In this document: positions 1 through 9,494 of the stretch, in pieces | How the letters are laid out: every line of letters starts with the position of its first letter | Position numbering within the stretch: the first letter of the stretch is position 1 | From: Urbifossiella limnaea | GTDB taxonomy: Bacteria > Planctomycetota > Planctomycetia > Gemmatales > Gemmataceae | DNA: 64,000 bases | Direction of reading: 5' to 3' | Assembly: GCF_007747215.1 (NCBI RefSeq) | Contig: NZ_CP036273.1 | Coordinates: 5,254,322 to 5,318,321, forward strand | Notes under the pieces: generated by a model | The model's input: the letters and a program-made list of their open reading frames with translations, nothing else | The model's database searches: none | Told to the model about the DNA's origin: nothing | Position numbers and translations under genes: made by a program

Positions 1-2070
1 CACGGCCCGGCGAGCCAGATGGGGAAGGTGCGGCTCGACACCCGCGAGGCGGCGGTGAAGTCGGGCGCCATCGTGCCGGGCAGCCCGGACAAGAGCACGC
101 TGGTGGAGCGCGTGTGCGAGCCGTCGGACGACGACCGCATGCCGCCCCCCGAGGCCGGCCCGCGCCTGACGGCCCAGCAGGTGAAGACCCTGAAGCAGTG
201 GATCGCCGAGGGGGCGGAGTACACCCCGCACTGGGCCTTCCAGCGGGTCGTCCGGCCCCAGCCACCGACCACGAAGACCGCGACGCGCTACGCGATCGAC
301 CGATTCGTCCTGGCCCGGCTGGAGAAGGCCGGGCTCACCATGTCCGCGGAGGCCGACCGCTCGACGCTACTCCGCCGCGTCACGCTCGACCTGACAGGCC
401 TGCTGCCCACGCCGGTCGAGGTGCTGGCGTTCCTGGACGACCGCTCGCCGGACGCCTACGAGAAGGCGGTCGATCGGCTGCTGGCGTCGCCGCACTACGG
501 CGAGCGGCACGCCCGCCACTGGCTCGACCTCGCCCGATACGCCGACAGCAACGGCTACACCATCGACGGCGCCCGGAGCATCTGGCCGTACCGCGACTGG
601 GTGGTCCGCGCCCTGAACGCCGACCTGCCGTTCGACCAGTTCACGACGCACCAGCTGGCCGGCGACCTGCTGCCGGGCGCGACGGCGGACCAGAAGATCG
701 CCACCGGCTTCCACCGCAACACGTCGTTCAACGAGGAGGGCGGCACCGACCCGGAGCAGTTCCGCGTCGAGCGGACCGTGGACCGCGCCAACACGACCGG
801 GGCCGTGTGGCTCGGCCTGACGGTCGGCTGCGCCCAGTGCCACACGCACAAGTACGACCCGGTGACGCAGCACGACTACTACCGCCTCTACGCCTTCTTC
901 GACTCGTGCGACGAGCCGACGATGCCGATCGGCGGCACCGCGAAGATGGAGGAGGCGATCTCCCGGCTGAACCAGATGGAGGCGTGGATTCAGAAGAACG
1001 GCGGCAGCCGCGAGGACATCGACCTGGTGAAGGCCGAGATCAAGCGGGTGCAGGGGAAGGTGACGACGACGCTGGTCATGCGCGAGCGCCCCGCGGCGCG
1101 GACGACGCACGTCCAGATCCGCGGCGACTTCCTCCGCAAGGGCGACGTGGTGCAGCCCGGCTTTCCCGCCGCGCTGGGCGCTACGCCCGCCGGCAAGCGG
1201 CAGACCCGCCTCGATCTGGCAAAGTGGCTCGTGAGCCGCGACAACCCGCTGACGGCCCGCGTGACGGTGAACCGCGAGTGGCAGAAGTTCTTCGGCCGCG
1301 GGCTGGTCGAGACGGAGAACGACTTCGGGATGCAGGGCGCGCTGCCGACGCACCCCGAGCTGTTGGACTGGCTCGCCGTCCAGTTCATGGAGCCACTCGG
1401 CTGGTCGATGAAGAAGCTGCACCGGCAGATCGTGCTGAGCGCGACGTACCGGCAGGCGTCGGTGGTGCGGCCGGACCTGACGCAGCGCGACCCGCGGAAC
1501 CTGCTGCTCGGCCGGCAGTCGCGGCTTCGGCTCGAAGCCGAGGTGATCCGCGACGCGGCGCTGTCGGCGAGCGGCAAGCTGAACACGAAGGTCGGCGGCC
1601 CGGGGGTGTACCCGCCGCAGCCGAAGGAGGTGTTCGCGTTCACCCAGAGCCAGCGGACGTGGCCCGAGAGCAAGGGGCCGGACCGCTACCGCCGCGGCGT
1701 GTACACGTACATCTGGCGGCAGAGCCAGCACCCGCTCCTGACCACGTTCGACGGCGCCGACGCCCAGACCGCCTGCACGAAGCGCAACCGCAGCAACACG
1801 CCGCTGCAAGCACTGCACCTGGCGAACGACCCGGTGTTCGTGGAGCTGGCGACCGAACTCGGCCGCCGCGTCGACACGGACGGCGGCGCGGACGACGCCG
1901 CGAAGGTGCGCTTCGCCTACCGGGCTTGCTTCGGCCGCGACCCGACGACGCAGGAGGCGGCTCGGGTGCTTGCGTACCTGGAGGCGCAGCGCCGCACCGA
2001 CGCGGTCGGCGCGTGGCCCGCGACCGCACGGGTGCTGATGAACCTGGACGAGTTCATCACCCGGGAGTGA
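1..2070 (+). CDS. DUF1549/DUF1553 cytochrome-like exported protein (5' end outside window)
   Basis: The reading frame is open from base 1, which encodes HGPASQ, the tail of a CxxCHGP haem site of a planctomycete cytochrome domain (PSCyt1), so the N-terminus lies left of the window. The visible 689 residues hold the end of PSCyt1 (about 1-75, with MPPPEAGP), DUF1549 (about 95-300, with a CAQCHTHK haem-type motif near residue 278) and DUF1553/PSD1 (about 400-689, with NPLTARVTVNR and NTPLQALHLAND). The linker between the domains is short compared with the homologue at 50771-53746. The family is typical of Planctomycetes and Verrucomicrobia; its chemistry is unproven and a role in exported polysaccharide breakdown is inference. 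A DUF1501 gene follows 105 bp downstream, probably in the same operon. Confidence 0.9.
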   Translation, partial: HGPASQMGKVRLDTREAAVKSGAIVPGSPDKSTLVERVCEPSDDDRMPPPEAGPRLTAQQVKTLKQWIAEGAEYTPHWAFQRVVRPQPPTTKTATRYAIDRFVLARLEKAGLTMSAEADRSTLLRRVTLDLTGLLPTPVEVLAFLDDRSPDAYEKAVDRLLASPHYGERHARHWLDLARYADSNGYTIDGARSIWPYRDWVVRALNADLPFDQFTTHQLAGDLLPGATADQKIATGFHRNTSFNEEGGTDPEQFRVERTVDRANTTGAVWLGLTVGCAQCHTHKYDPVTQHDYYRLYAFFDSCDEPTMPIGGTAKMEEAISRLNQMEAWIQKNGGSREDIDLVKAEIKRVQGKVTTTLVMRERPAARTTHVQIRGDFLRKGDVVQPGFPAALGATPAGKRQTRLDLAKWLVSRDNPLTARVTVNREWQKFFGRGLVETENDFGMQGALPTHPELLDWLAVQFMEPLGWSMKKLHRQIVLSATYRQASVVRPDLTQRDPRNLLLGRQSRLRLEAEVIRDAALSASGKLNTKVGGPGVYPPQPKEVFAFTQSQRTWPESKGPDRYRRGVYTYIWRQSQHPLLTTFDGADAQTACTKRNRSNTPLQALHLANDPVFVELATELGRRVDTDGGADDAAKVRFAYRACFGRDPTTQEAARVLAYLEAQRRTDAVGAWPATARVLMNLDEFITRE

Positions 2071-2075
2071 CTTGA

Positions 2076-2153
2076 CGAACGGCCGGCGTCAGCCGGCTGG
2101 TCGTTGGTACAGGCAACTGCCACCCCCACCAGCCGGCTGACGCCGGCCGTTCG
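2076..2153. repeat. Perfect 26-bp inverted repeat with 26-nt spacer
   Basis: The arms at 2076-2101 and 2128-2153 are perfect reverse complements. Each arm is itself nearly palindromic around GCCGGCGTCAGCCGGC. The element fills the gap between the DUF1549 gene and the DUF1501 gene. A pair of inverted, self-palindromic units resembles a REP doublet (REPIN). It could also act as a transcription attenuator between the two genes. Confidence 0.85.
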
Positions 2154-2175
2154 CCCGAACCGCGGACATCCCGAC

Positions 2176-3600
<1,425 letters not shown>

Positions 3601-3610
3601 GCCGCATCGG

Positions 3611-3723
3611 AGATTGGCCGCAAAAACGCACAAAAAGCACAAAAATGAAGAACGAAGCGACCGAATGAACTGATCCTGCCTTGTTTCTATTTTGTGTCTT
3701 TTGTGCCTTTTTGCGGCCAATCT
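3611..3723. repeat. A-rich dispersed palindromic element, copy 1
   Basis: The left arm (about 3611-3647) starts AGATTGGCCGCAAAAA. The right arm (about 3687-3723) is its reverse complement with a few mismatches. The arms are strikingly A/T-rich for this genome. A second copy with almost the same arm sequence lies at 46781-46874. The element sits between two DUF1501 genes. It looks like a MITE or other non-autonomous element; no transposase is present in the window. Confidence 0.85.
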
Positions 3724-3746
3724 GTCTTCTGCTCGGAATTCTCCCC

Positions 3747-5114
3747 ATGCTCCGCGTGCAGGTCACCCGCCGCGACTTCCTCCACGCCGGCTCCCTCGCC
3801 GCCGCTTGCGGCGTTGCAGGGGTGGCTCGTGCGACGCCGCAAGCGGCGCCGCCGGCCAAGTCCGTCCTCCTCCTCGACCTGTTCGGCGGCCCGAGCCACA
3901 TCGACACGTTCGACCCCAAGCCGAACGCCCCCGCCGAGGTCCGCGGCGAGTTCGGCACCATCCCCACCGCCCTCCCCGGCTTCCGCGTTTGCGAGCACCT
4001 GCCCGAACTCGCCCGCCGCCTGGACCGTTTCGCCACCATCCGCACGGTTAGCCACCGGTACAACTCGCACAACCCGTATGGGGTGATGACAGGCTACGAC
4101 GGCGGGCAGGACCAGACCGACTACTTCGCCCGGCCGACGAACCACCCCAGCGTGCCGACCGTGTGCCGCTACCTCGGCCTCGGCCGCGGCACCGACCTGC
4201 CGGGGTACGTCATGCTGCCGGCGGCCCCCGGCTACACCCAGGGGCTCCGCCGCGCCGGCCCCTACGGTGGCTACCTCGGCACCGCCTTCGACCCCGTCTT
4301 CGCCACCGCCGACGAGCACAAGCGCGACGACCTCGGCGACGACAAGGACTTCTACAGCCACACCACCATCCCGCGCGGCGAGCCGCGCCTGCCGCGGCTC
4401 GACGGCAACCTCTCGCTCGACGCGCTGAACACCCGCCGCACCCTCGCCCAGCAGATCGACAACGCCGCCGCGGCCCTCGACGCCCGCGGCCACGCCGCCC
4501 GCCGCGACGCCGCGTTCGACCTGCTCGTGTCGCCGAAGGCCCGCGCCGCGTTCGACCTGTCCCGCGAGCCGACGCGCGTCCGGGACCGCTACGGCGCCGG
4601 CCTGTTCGGCCAGAGTGTGCTGCTGGCGCGGCGGCTGATCGAAGCCGGAGTGACGTTCGTGACCGTGCACACGGAGGCGAAGCCGAACGGCCACTGGGAC
4701 ACGCACAACAACAACTTCAAGATGCTGCGCCACGTCCTGCTGCCGTTCCTCGACCACGCCTTCTCGGCCCTGCTCGACGACCTCGACGACCGCGGGTTGC
4801 TCGACAGCACACTCGTGGTGGTGACCGGCGACATGGGGCGGACGCCCAAGGTGAACGGCGCCGCCGGCCGCGACCACTGGCCGCAGTGCGGGTTCGGCCT
4901 GTTCGCGGGCGGGGGCACGAAGCCGGGCGTCGTCCACGGCACGACGGACAAGATCGCCGCGTACCCGACCGACCACCCGGTGTCGGCCGGCGACCTGGTG
5001 GCGACGGTGTACAAGCTCGTCGGTGTAGACCCCGAGGCGATGGTGCCCGACCACACCAACCGCCCCACGCACATCAGCCACGGCGGCCGGCCGGTGACGG
5101 CGGTGATGCTCTAA
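3747..5114 (+). CDS. DUF1501 family Tat-exported protein
   Basis: 455 residues from ATG 3747. A frame extending upstream to a TTG at 3681 would translate the right arm of the A-rich palindrome and is rejected. The Tat signal is TRRDFLHAG (residues 7-15). The hydrophobic and cleavage part of the signal, about residues 17-34, is encoded by a second palindrome pair (3797-3851). The core has DLFGGPSH, DPKPNAPAEVRGEFG, GDMGRTPKVN near 361 and GRDHWP, all normal for the family. No DUF1549 partner is adjacent; it follows another DUF1501 gene by 146 bp. Its stop overlaps the stop of the convergent glycosyltransferase by 4 bp. Confidence 0.92.
   Translation: MLRVQVTRRDFLHAGSLAAACGVAGVARATPQAAPPAKSVLLLDLFGGPSHIDTFDPKPNAPAEVRGEFGTIPTALPGFRVCEHLPELARRLDRFATIRTVSHRYNSHNPYGVMTGYDGGQDQTDYFARPTNHPSVPTVCRYLGLGRGTDLPGYVMLPAAPGYTQGLRRAGPYGGYLGTAFDPVFATADEHKRDDLGDDKDFYSHTTIPRGEPRLPRLDGNLSLDALNTRRTLAQQIDNAAAALDARGHAARRDAAFDLLVSPKARAAFDLSREPTRVRDRYGAGLFGQSVLLARRLIEAGVTFVTVHTEAKPNGHWDTHNNNFKMLRHVLLPFLDHAFSALLDDLDDRGLLDSTLVVVTGDMGRTPKVNGAAGRDHWPQCGFGLFAGGGTKPGVVHGTTDKIAAYPTDHPVSAGDLVATVYKLVGVDPEAMVPDHTNRPTHISHGGRPVTAVML
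3797..3851. repeat. Inverted repeat inside the Tat signal-peptide coding region
   Basis: The arms at 3797-3814 and 3834-3851 match in 17 of 18 positions with a 19-nt spacer. Each arm contains the palindrome CGCCGCTTGCGGCG, the same doublet architecture as the intergenic repeat at 2076-2153. It lies within codons of about residues 17-35 of the DUF1501 protein that starts at 3747. Confidence 0.75.
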
Positions 5115-6289
5115 CGGGCCACGACCCCGCGGATCACGTCCATCACCTGCGCGACGTAGCTCTCGGTCGAATGCCGCCGGCGGGCGACGTTCCACCCCGC
5201 CTCGCCGTGCTGCCACGCCAACTCCGGGGCAGCCGCGTAACGAGCCATGCACTCGGCCAGTTCGTCGGCCCCGCCGCGGTAGAGAGCACCGGTGCGGCCG
5301 GCGTCGATGAGTTCGCTCGTGCCGCCGGCGTCGTAGCCGATCACCGGCCGGCAGGCCGACATCGCCTCCGCCGTCACGCGGCCCATCGCCTCGCTGCGGG
5401 AGCACATCAGCGCCACGTCGGCCGCCAGGAACGCCCGCTCCGGGTCGGGAATGTAGCCCCAGAATTCGACCCGGTCCGCGACGCCCAACTCCGCCACCAG
5501 GGTACGGCACTGCTCGTAGTACGCCTGGTCACCCGTCTGCCCGGAGCCGCCGACGAGGAGGAGCCGCGTTCCGGGCACGCGCGCGACCGCCCGGATCGCC
5601 ACGTCCTGCCCCTTGCTCTCGCGGAAGCGGCCGACCAGCACGAACGTGAACGGCTGGCTTCGCCCGCGGACCGCCTCGGCGGCGCGGCGGCGCTCGTCGA
5701 ACTGCTCCTCGCGGGCCACGCCGTTGTAGATGACGTGCGAGTTCGCAGGTGTCACCCGCCCCAGGAACGCCCGTCGTAGGGCGTGCGACACGAAGATCGT
5801 GGCGTCCGCGGTGCGGAACCCGAGCCGCGACAGCCGCACCCCGAGGTCGGGCTTCAAGTCGTAGTCGCGGCGGCCGAACTCGCGCAGGTGCCACAGGTGG
5901 GGCAGTTCCAGCTCCGCGGCCGCGAGCGCCCCTGCGGCGAACACCGACGAGTTCGAGTACACCAGCCCGCACCCCCAGGTCCGCACCTGCCGCGCGATCG
6001 CCCGCACCCGCCGGAGGTTGCGCACGATCCGCGTCGCAGCGCCGAGCACCGTGCGGGCCGGCGACACCCACCACTCGAACGGCACGACCGCGGCCGGGAC
6101 GGCTCGCTCGGCCAGCACGCCGAGCAGGTCGCCCCCCTCGGGGCAGACGACGTGCGGGCGAACGCCGGCGCGCACGAGCCCGTCGAGCAGGTTCAGCATC
6201 GACAGGTTGGCGCCGTACAGCTCGGTGTAGTGCGTCAGGAATGCGACCCGCAGGCCGGCGAGCGGGGCGTTATCGTCTGGCACGAGCAT
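5111..6289 (-). CDS. Glycosyltransferase family 4 protein
   Basis: 392 residues. The N-terminal half has the GT4 donor-fold start (RVAFLTHYTELYGAN). The C-terminal GT-B domain has FVLVGRFRESKGQ, a WGYIPDP loop and the EAMGRVTAEAMSACRPV motif that carries the E-x7-E nucleotide-sugar site, followed by GGTSELI. It should transfer a sugar from a nucleotide donor in the cytoplasm, for cell-surface polysaccharide or glycolipid; the acceptor cannot be told. ATG 6289 is preceded on its strand by GGGAAGGG, a good ribosome binding site. It is convergent with the DUF1501 gene on its left and has no sugar-pathway neighbours. Confidence 0.88.
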   Translation of the reverse strand: MLVPDDNAPLAGLRVAFLTHYTELYGANLSMLNLLDGLVRAGVRPHVVCPEGGDLLGVLAERAVPAAVVPFEWWVSPARTVLGAATRIVRNLRRVRAIARQVRTWGCGLVYSNSSVFAAGALAAAELELPHLWHLREFGRRDYDLKPDLGVRLSRLGFRTADATIFVSHALRRAFLGRVTPANSHVIYNGVAREEQFDERRRAAEAVRGRSQPFTFVLVGRFRESKGQDVAIRAVARVPGTRLLLVGGSGQTGDQAYYEQCRTLVAELGVADRVEFWGYIPDPERAFLAADVALMCSRSEAMGRVTAEAMSACRPVIGYDAGGTSELIDAGRTGALYRGGADELAECMARYAAAPELAWQHGEAGWNVARRRHSTESYVAQVMDVIRGVVAR

Positions 6290-6438
6290 ATCCCTTCCCG
6301 GGCGATACCTGCGGTCCGGTTTACGCCGTCGCTCGACGCTCGTCCGCGGGTGAACCGTTGATCGCGGCCCCCGTCCGGGTTACCCTGGTGTCAAACCCGC
6401 CGCGGCCCGCCGCCCCCTCCCCTTCCGGACGCCCGCCC

Positions 6439-7821
6439 ATGCTCACCATCGGCGACACCACCCGCCACGGCCGCCGCGACTTCCTCCGCGTCGGCGGGCT
6501 GGCCGGCGGCGTGCTCTCCCTGCCAGGCCTCGTCCGCGGCGGCGCCCCGCTGTCGGCCGCGAACCGCCCCGTCACCGACAAGTCGGTCATCTTCCTGTTC
6601 CTCCACGGCGGCCCGAGCCAGATCGAAACCTTCGACCCCAAGATGACCGCCCCCGAGGAAATCCGCTCGGCCACCGGCGAGGTGCAGACCGCGATCCCGG
6701 GCGTCACGTTCGGCGCGTCGTTCCCGGAGCTGGCCCGCCGGGCCGACCGGTTCACGGTGGTGCGGTCGTTCGCCACCGGCGACGGCAACCACGACATCAA
6801 GCCGGTGGTCGGCAAGGACTCGTTCGGGGCGAACCTCGGCTCCGCCTACGCGGCCGTCGCGGGCGGCGTCAACCCCGAGACGTCGCTGCCGTCAAACGTG
6901 CTGCTGTTCCCGCGGGCGGTCGATCCCGAGGCCGGTCCGGGGCAGGCGAACTTCGGCCGGTTCGCCAGCAACGGCCCGTTCGGCGCCGGGGCGGTGCCGT
7001 TCCAGCCCGAGGGCGACACGGGCCTCCGCGCCGACATGCGGATCAACCTGCCGCTGAGCCGCGTCAACGACCGCCGCTCGCTGCTGACCGCGTTCGACGC
7101 CGCCCGCGTGGCCGGCGACGAGGCCGGCGGCCTCGACAGCACCCGCGAGCGCGCCTTCACGGTGCTGACGAGCGGCATCGGCGACGCCTTCGACCTGTCG
7201 AAGGAGGACGCCCGCACGGTGGCCCGCTACGACACGGCGACGCGGGTGAACGTGGCGGCGATCGACAAGAAGTGGAACAACCACAAGCACTACGCGGACA
7301 ACGCCCGCACCCTGGGGAAGCTGCTGCTGCTGGCCCGCCGGCTGTGCGAGCGCGGGGCGGGGTTCGTGACGGTGACGACGAACTTCGTGTGGGACATGCA
7401 CGCGGACGTGAACAACGCGACGATGAAGGAGGGGATGAGCTACATGGCCCCGCCGCTGGACCACGCGGTGAGCGCGTTCCTGGACGACGTGCGGGCGCGC
7501 GGCCTGGAGGACAAGATTCTCCTGGTGGCGTGCGGCGAGATGGGGCGGACGCCGAAGATCAACCGCAACGGCGGCCGCGACCACTGGGGCGGCCTGGCCC
7601 CGCTGCTGCTGGCGGGCGGCGGGCTGCGGATGGGTCAGGTGATCGGCCAGTCGGCCCGCGACGCCGGCACCCCGGCGACGACCCCGATCCGCATCCCGCA
7701 CCTGCTGGGCACGGTGATGCACACGCTGTTCGACGTGGGCCGCCTGCGCGTGGCCCGTGGCGTCGGCCGCGAGGTGCTCCAGCTCGCCGACCACGAGCCG
7801 ATCCCGGGCCTGCACGGATAG
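6439..7821 (+). CDS. DUF1501 family Tat-exported protein
   Basis: 460 residues from ATG 6439. The frame is open further upstream, but that stretch lies opposite the glycosyltransferase gene and lacks a signal. The Tat signal is GRRDFLRVGG (residues 11-20). The core has FLHGGPSQIETFDPK, then GEMGRTPKIN near 366 and GRDHWGG. It belongs to a subtype with DPKMTAPEEIRSATG in place of the more usual DPKPNAPAEFRGEFG. There is no DUF1549 partner. A TatD-like gene follows after 41 bp and may be cotranscribed, although a TAGAAT hexamer overlapping this stop codon could give that gene its own promoter. Confidence 0.92.
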   Translation: MLTIGDTTRHGRRDFLRVGGLAGGVLSLPGLVRGGAPLSAANRPVTDKSVIFLFLHGGPSQIETFDPKMTAPEEIRSATGEVQTAIPGVTFGASFPELARRADRFTVVRSFATGDGNHDIKPVVGKDSFGANLGSAYAAVAGGVNPETSLPSNVLLFPRAVDPEAGPGQANFGRFASNGPFGAGAVPFQPEGDTGLRADMRINLPLSRVNDRRSLLTAFDAARVAGDEAGGLDSTRERAFTVLTSGIGDAFDLSKEDARTVARYDTATRVNVAAIDKKWNNHKHYADNARTLGKLLLLARRLCERGAGFVTVTTNFVWDMHADVNNATMKEGMSYMAPPLDHAVSAFLDDVRARGLEDKILLVACGEMGRTPKINRNGGRDHWGGLAPLLLAGGGLRMGQVIGQSARDAGTPATTPIRIPHLLGTVMHTLFDVGRLRVARGVGREVLQLADHEPIPGLHG

Positions 7822-7862
7822 AATCATCAACCGGTGCCGTGCAGAGCCGAACCGAGCCGACC

Positions 7863-8702
7863 ATGAACTACATCGACCCGCACATCCACATGGTCTCGCG
7901 GACCACGGACGACTACCAGCGGATGGCCTACGCCGGGTGCGCCGCGATCTCCGAGCCCGCGTTCTGGGCCGGGTTCGACCGCGGCACCGCGGCCGGGTTC
8001 CACGACTACTTCCGCCAGCTGACCCAGTACGAGCCGAAGCGCGCGGCCCAGTTCCACATCCGGCACTACTCCTGGCTGTGCATCAACGCCAAGGAGGCCG
8101 AGAACGTGTCGCTGTCGCGCGAGGTCATCGCCCTCATCCCCGAGTTCCTCAAGGAGCCGACCGTCCTCGGCATCGGCGAGATCGGCCTCAACAAGAACAC
8201 CCGCAACGAGGCCACCGTCTTCCAGGAGCACCTCGACCTCGCCGCGAAGACCGACGAACTCGTCCTCATCCACACCCCGCACCTGGAGGACAAGCTGAAA
8301 GGCACGCGGATGATCGTGGACATGCTCAAGGGCGACTCGCGGGTGAAGCCGCACCGCGTCTGCGTCGATCACGTCGAGGAGCACACCGTCCGGCTGGCGC
8401 TCGACAACGGGTTCTGGTGCGGGATGACGCTCTACCCGACCACGAAGTGCACCCCCGCCCGCGCCTGCGACATCATCGAGATGGTCGGCACCGACCGCAT
8501 CATGGCGAACTCGGCCGGCGACTGGGGGAAGTCCGACCCGCTGGCCGTGCCCGAATTGATCCAGGAGATGCGCCGCCGCGGGCACCCCGAGGCGGCGGTC
8601 CGCAAGGTGGTGTACGAGAACCCGCTCAACTTCTGGCGGCAGGCCAACAACTGGGTCGAGTGGGCCGACGCGCCCGCCGCGGGCGCGAAGGCCGGCTACT
8701 GA
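7863..8702 (+). CDS. TatD-like metal-dependent hydrolase, EboB-type
   Basis: 279 residues from ATG 7863. A TIM-barrel hydrolase with the metal-binding start DPHIHM, then GEIGLNK, LIHTPH and VDHVEEH, which carry the expected His, Glu and Asp ligands. From memory, the opening HMVSRTTDDY and the whole layout are closest to the TatD-like protein of the ebo (edb) clusters, which act in moving certain secondary metabolites to the periplasm in cyanobacteria and others. No other ebo gene (prenyltransferase, dehydroquinate-synthase-like) is visible nearby, so the pathway link is weak. A generic TatD nuclease is less likely because the sequence is so distinctive. The product is cytoplasmic (no signal peptide). 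Confidence 0.8.
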   Translation: MNYIDPHIHMVSRTTDDYQRMAYAGCAAISEPAFWAGFDRGTAAGFHDYFRQLTQYEPKRAAQFHIRHYSWLCINAKEAENVSLSREVIALIPEFLKEPTVLGIGEIGLNKNTRNEATVFQEHLDLAAKTDELVLIHTPHLEDKLKGTRMIVDMLKGDSRVKPHRVCVDHVEEHTVRLALDNGFWCGMTLYPTTKCTPARACDIIEMVGTDRIMANSAGDWGKSDPLAVPELIQEMRRRGHPEAAVRKVVYENPLNFWRQANNWVEWADAPAAGAKAGY

Positions 8703-8706
8703 CCGG

Positions 8707-9321
8707 CTACCACGACAACCCGCCCGCGGCGCGGACGGCGGAGTACGCCGCGCGCCGCCGCCAGGCGGCGATGCCCTCGACTTCCATCAGGTGGTAAAAC
8801 AGGTCGTCCGCCTCGCGCCGGGTGAACGTCCGGTACGGGTCCACTTGCACCTGCGCGAGTTGCCCCTTGTAGCGGTACAGCAAGTCGTGGAACAGCGGGG
8901 CGACGACCGACAACTCGTTCGGGGCGATCAGCCACCACAGCGGCCGCGGGATCGACGCCAGGTCGAACGAGAACCCCTCCAGCGCGGTCAGCGTCGTCCC
9001 CTCGTAGACGTAGGAGTAGTTGGCCAACAGCCGCCACGAGCGGCGGCTCGCGTCGTAGGTGATCGGCACCGGCGCGACGGCCGCCGCCGTCGTGTTAGCC
9101 GCCACGAACCCGAACATCCCCGCCGCGGCGTCGGGCGCTGCCGGCAGCGGCGGCGGGACGTACTCGACCAGTTCCAGCAGGCTCGGCCCCGCGGTCTCGG
9201 CGGGGGCGAACGACGCGGCGATGTCGGGCGCCCCGCCCCCGAACAGAGCGGCCGGCGAGCGCGCGACAAGCTGGACGGCCTGGACGCGGGAAGCGGCGGG
9301 CGAGCGGCGGGCGCGGGCCAT
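8707..9321 (-). CDS. DUF1353 domain protein with long N-terminal extension
   Basis: 204 residues. The C-terminal half (about 95-204) is a DUF1353 domain: GFSFDLASIPRPLWWLI, APLFHDLLYR and TRREADDLFYHLM are the usual conserved blocks, with His and Asp residues that could bind metal. DUF1353 is known mainly from phage and prophage proteins and its role is unknown. The first 90 residues are low-complexity, rich in Ala, Pro and Arg, and not part of the domain. It has no phage neighbours. It is convergent with the TatD-like gene, with 4 bp between the stops. Confidence 0.75.
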   Translation of the reverse strand: MARARRSPAASRVQAVQLVARSPAALFGGGAPDIAASFAPAETAGPSLLELVEYVPPPLPAAPDAAAGMFGFVAANTTAAAVAPVPITYDASRRSWRLLANYSYVYEGTTLTALEGFSFDLASIPRPLWWLIAPNELSVVAPLFHDLLYRYKGQLAQVQVDPYRTFTRREADDLFYHLMEVEGIAAWRRRAAYSAVRAAGGLSW

Positions 9322-9494
9322 AGTCGGGGTCCGGTGGTGGGAGGGAATTGCGACACGCCGATACTACCGTCCGCCCGCCGCGGCAGCAAATAGTTCCGAC
9401 CACGATTTCCGTCCCGCGGTGCGGCATGGACGCCGCTCCGGTTTACCCGGTAAAGTAACCGCGGTTAGCACGGCACAAGCCCGCGGAGGCCGCA

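Noticed and set aside
367-1818. Long minus-strand open frame opposite the DUF1549 gene
   Set aside because: Repetitive Arg/Ala/Val composition, no motif, no ribosome site. The plus strand has a clear protein family.
3681-3746. TTG start at 3681 for the second DUF1501 gene
   Set aside because: The extra residues are the translated A-rich palindrome and would place a hydrophobic stretch before the Tat motif. ATG 3747 gives a normal Tat signal.
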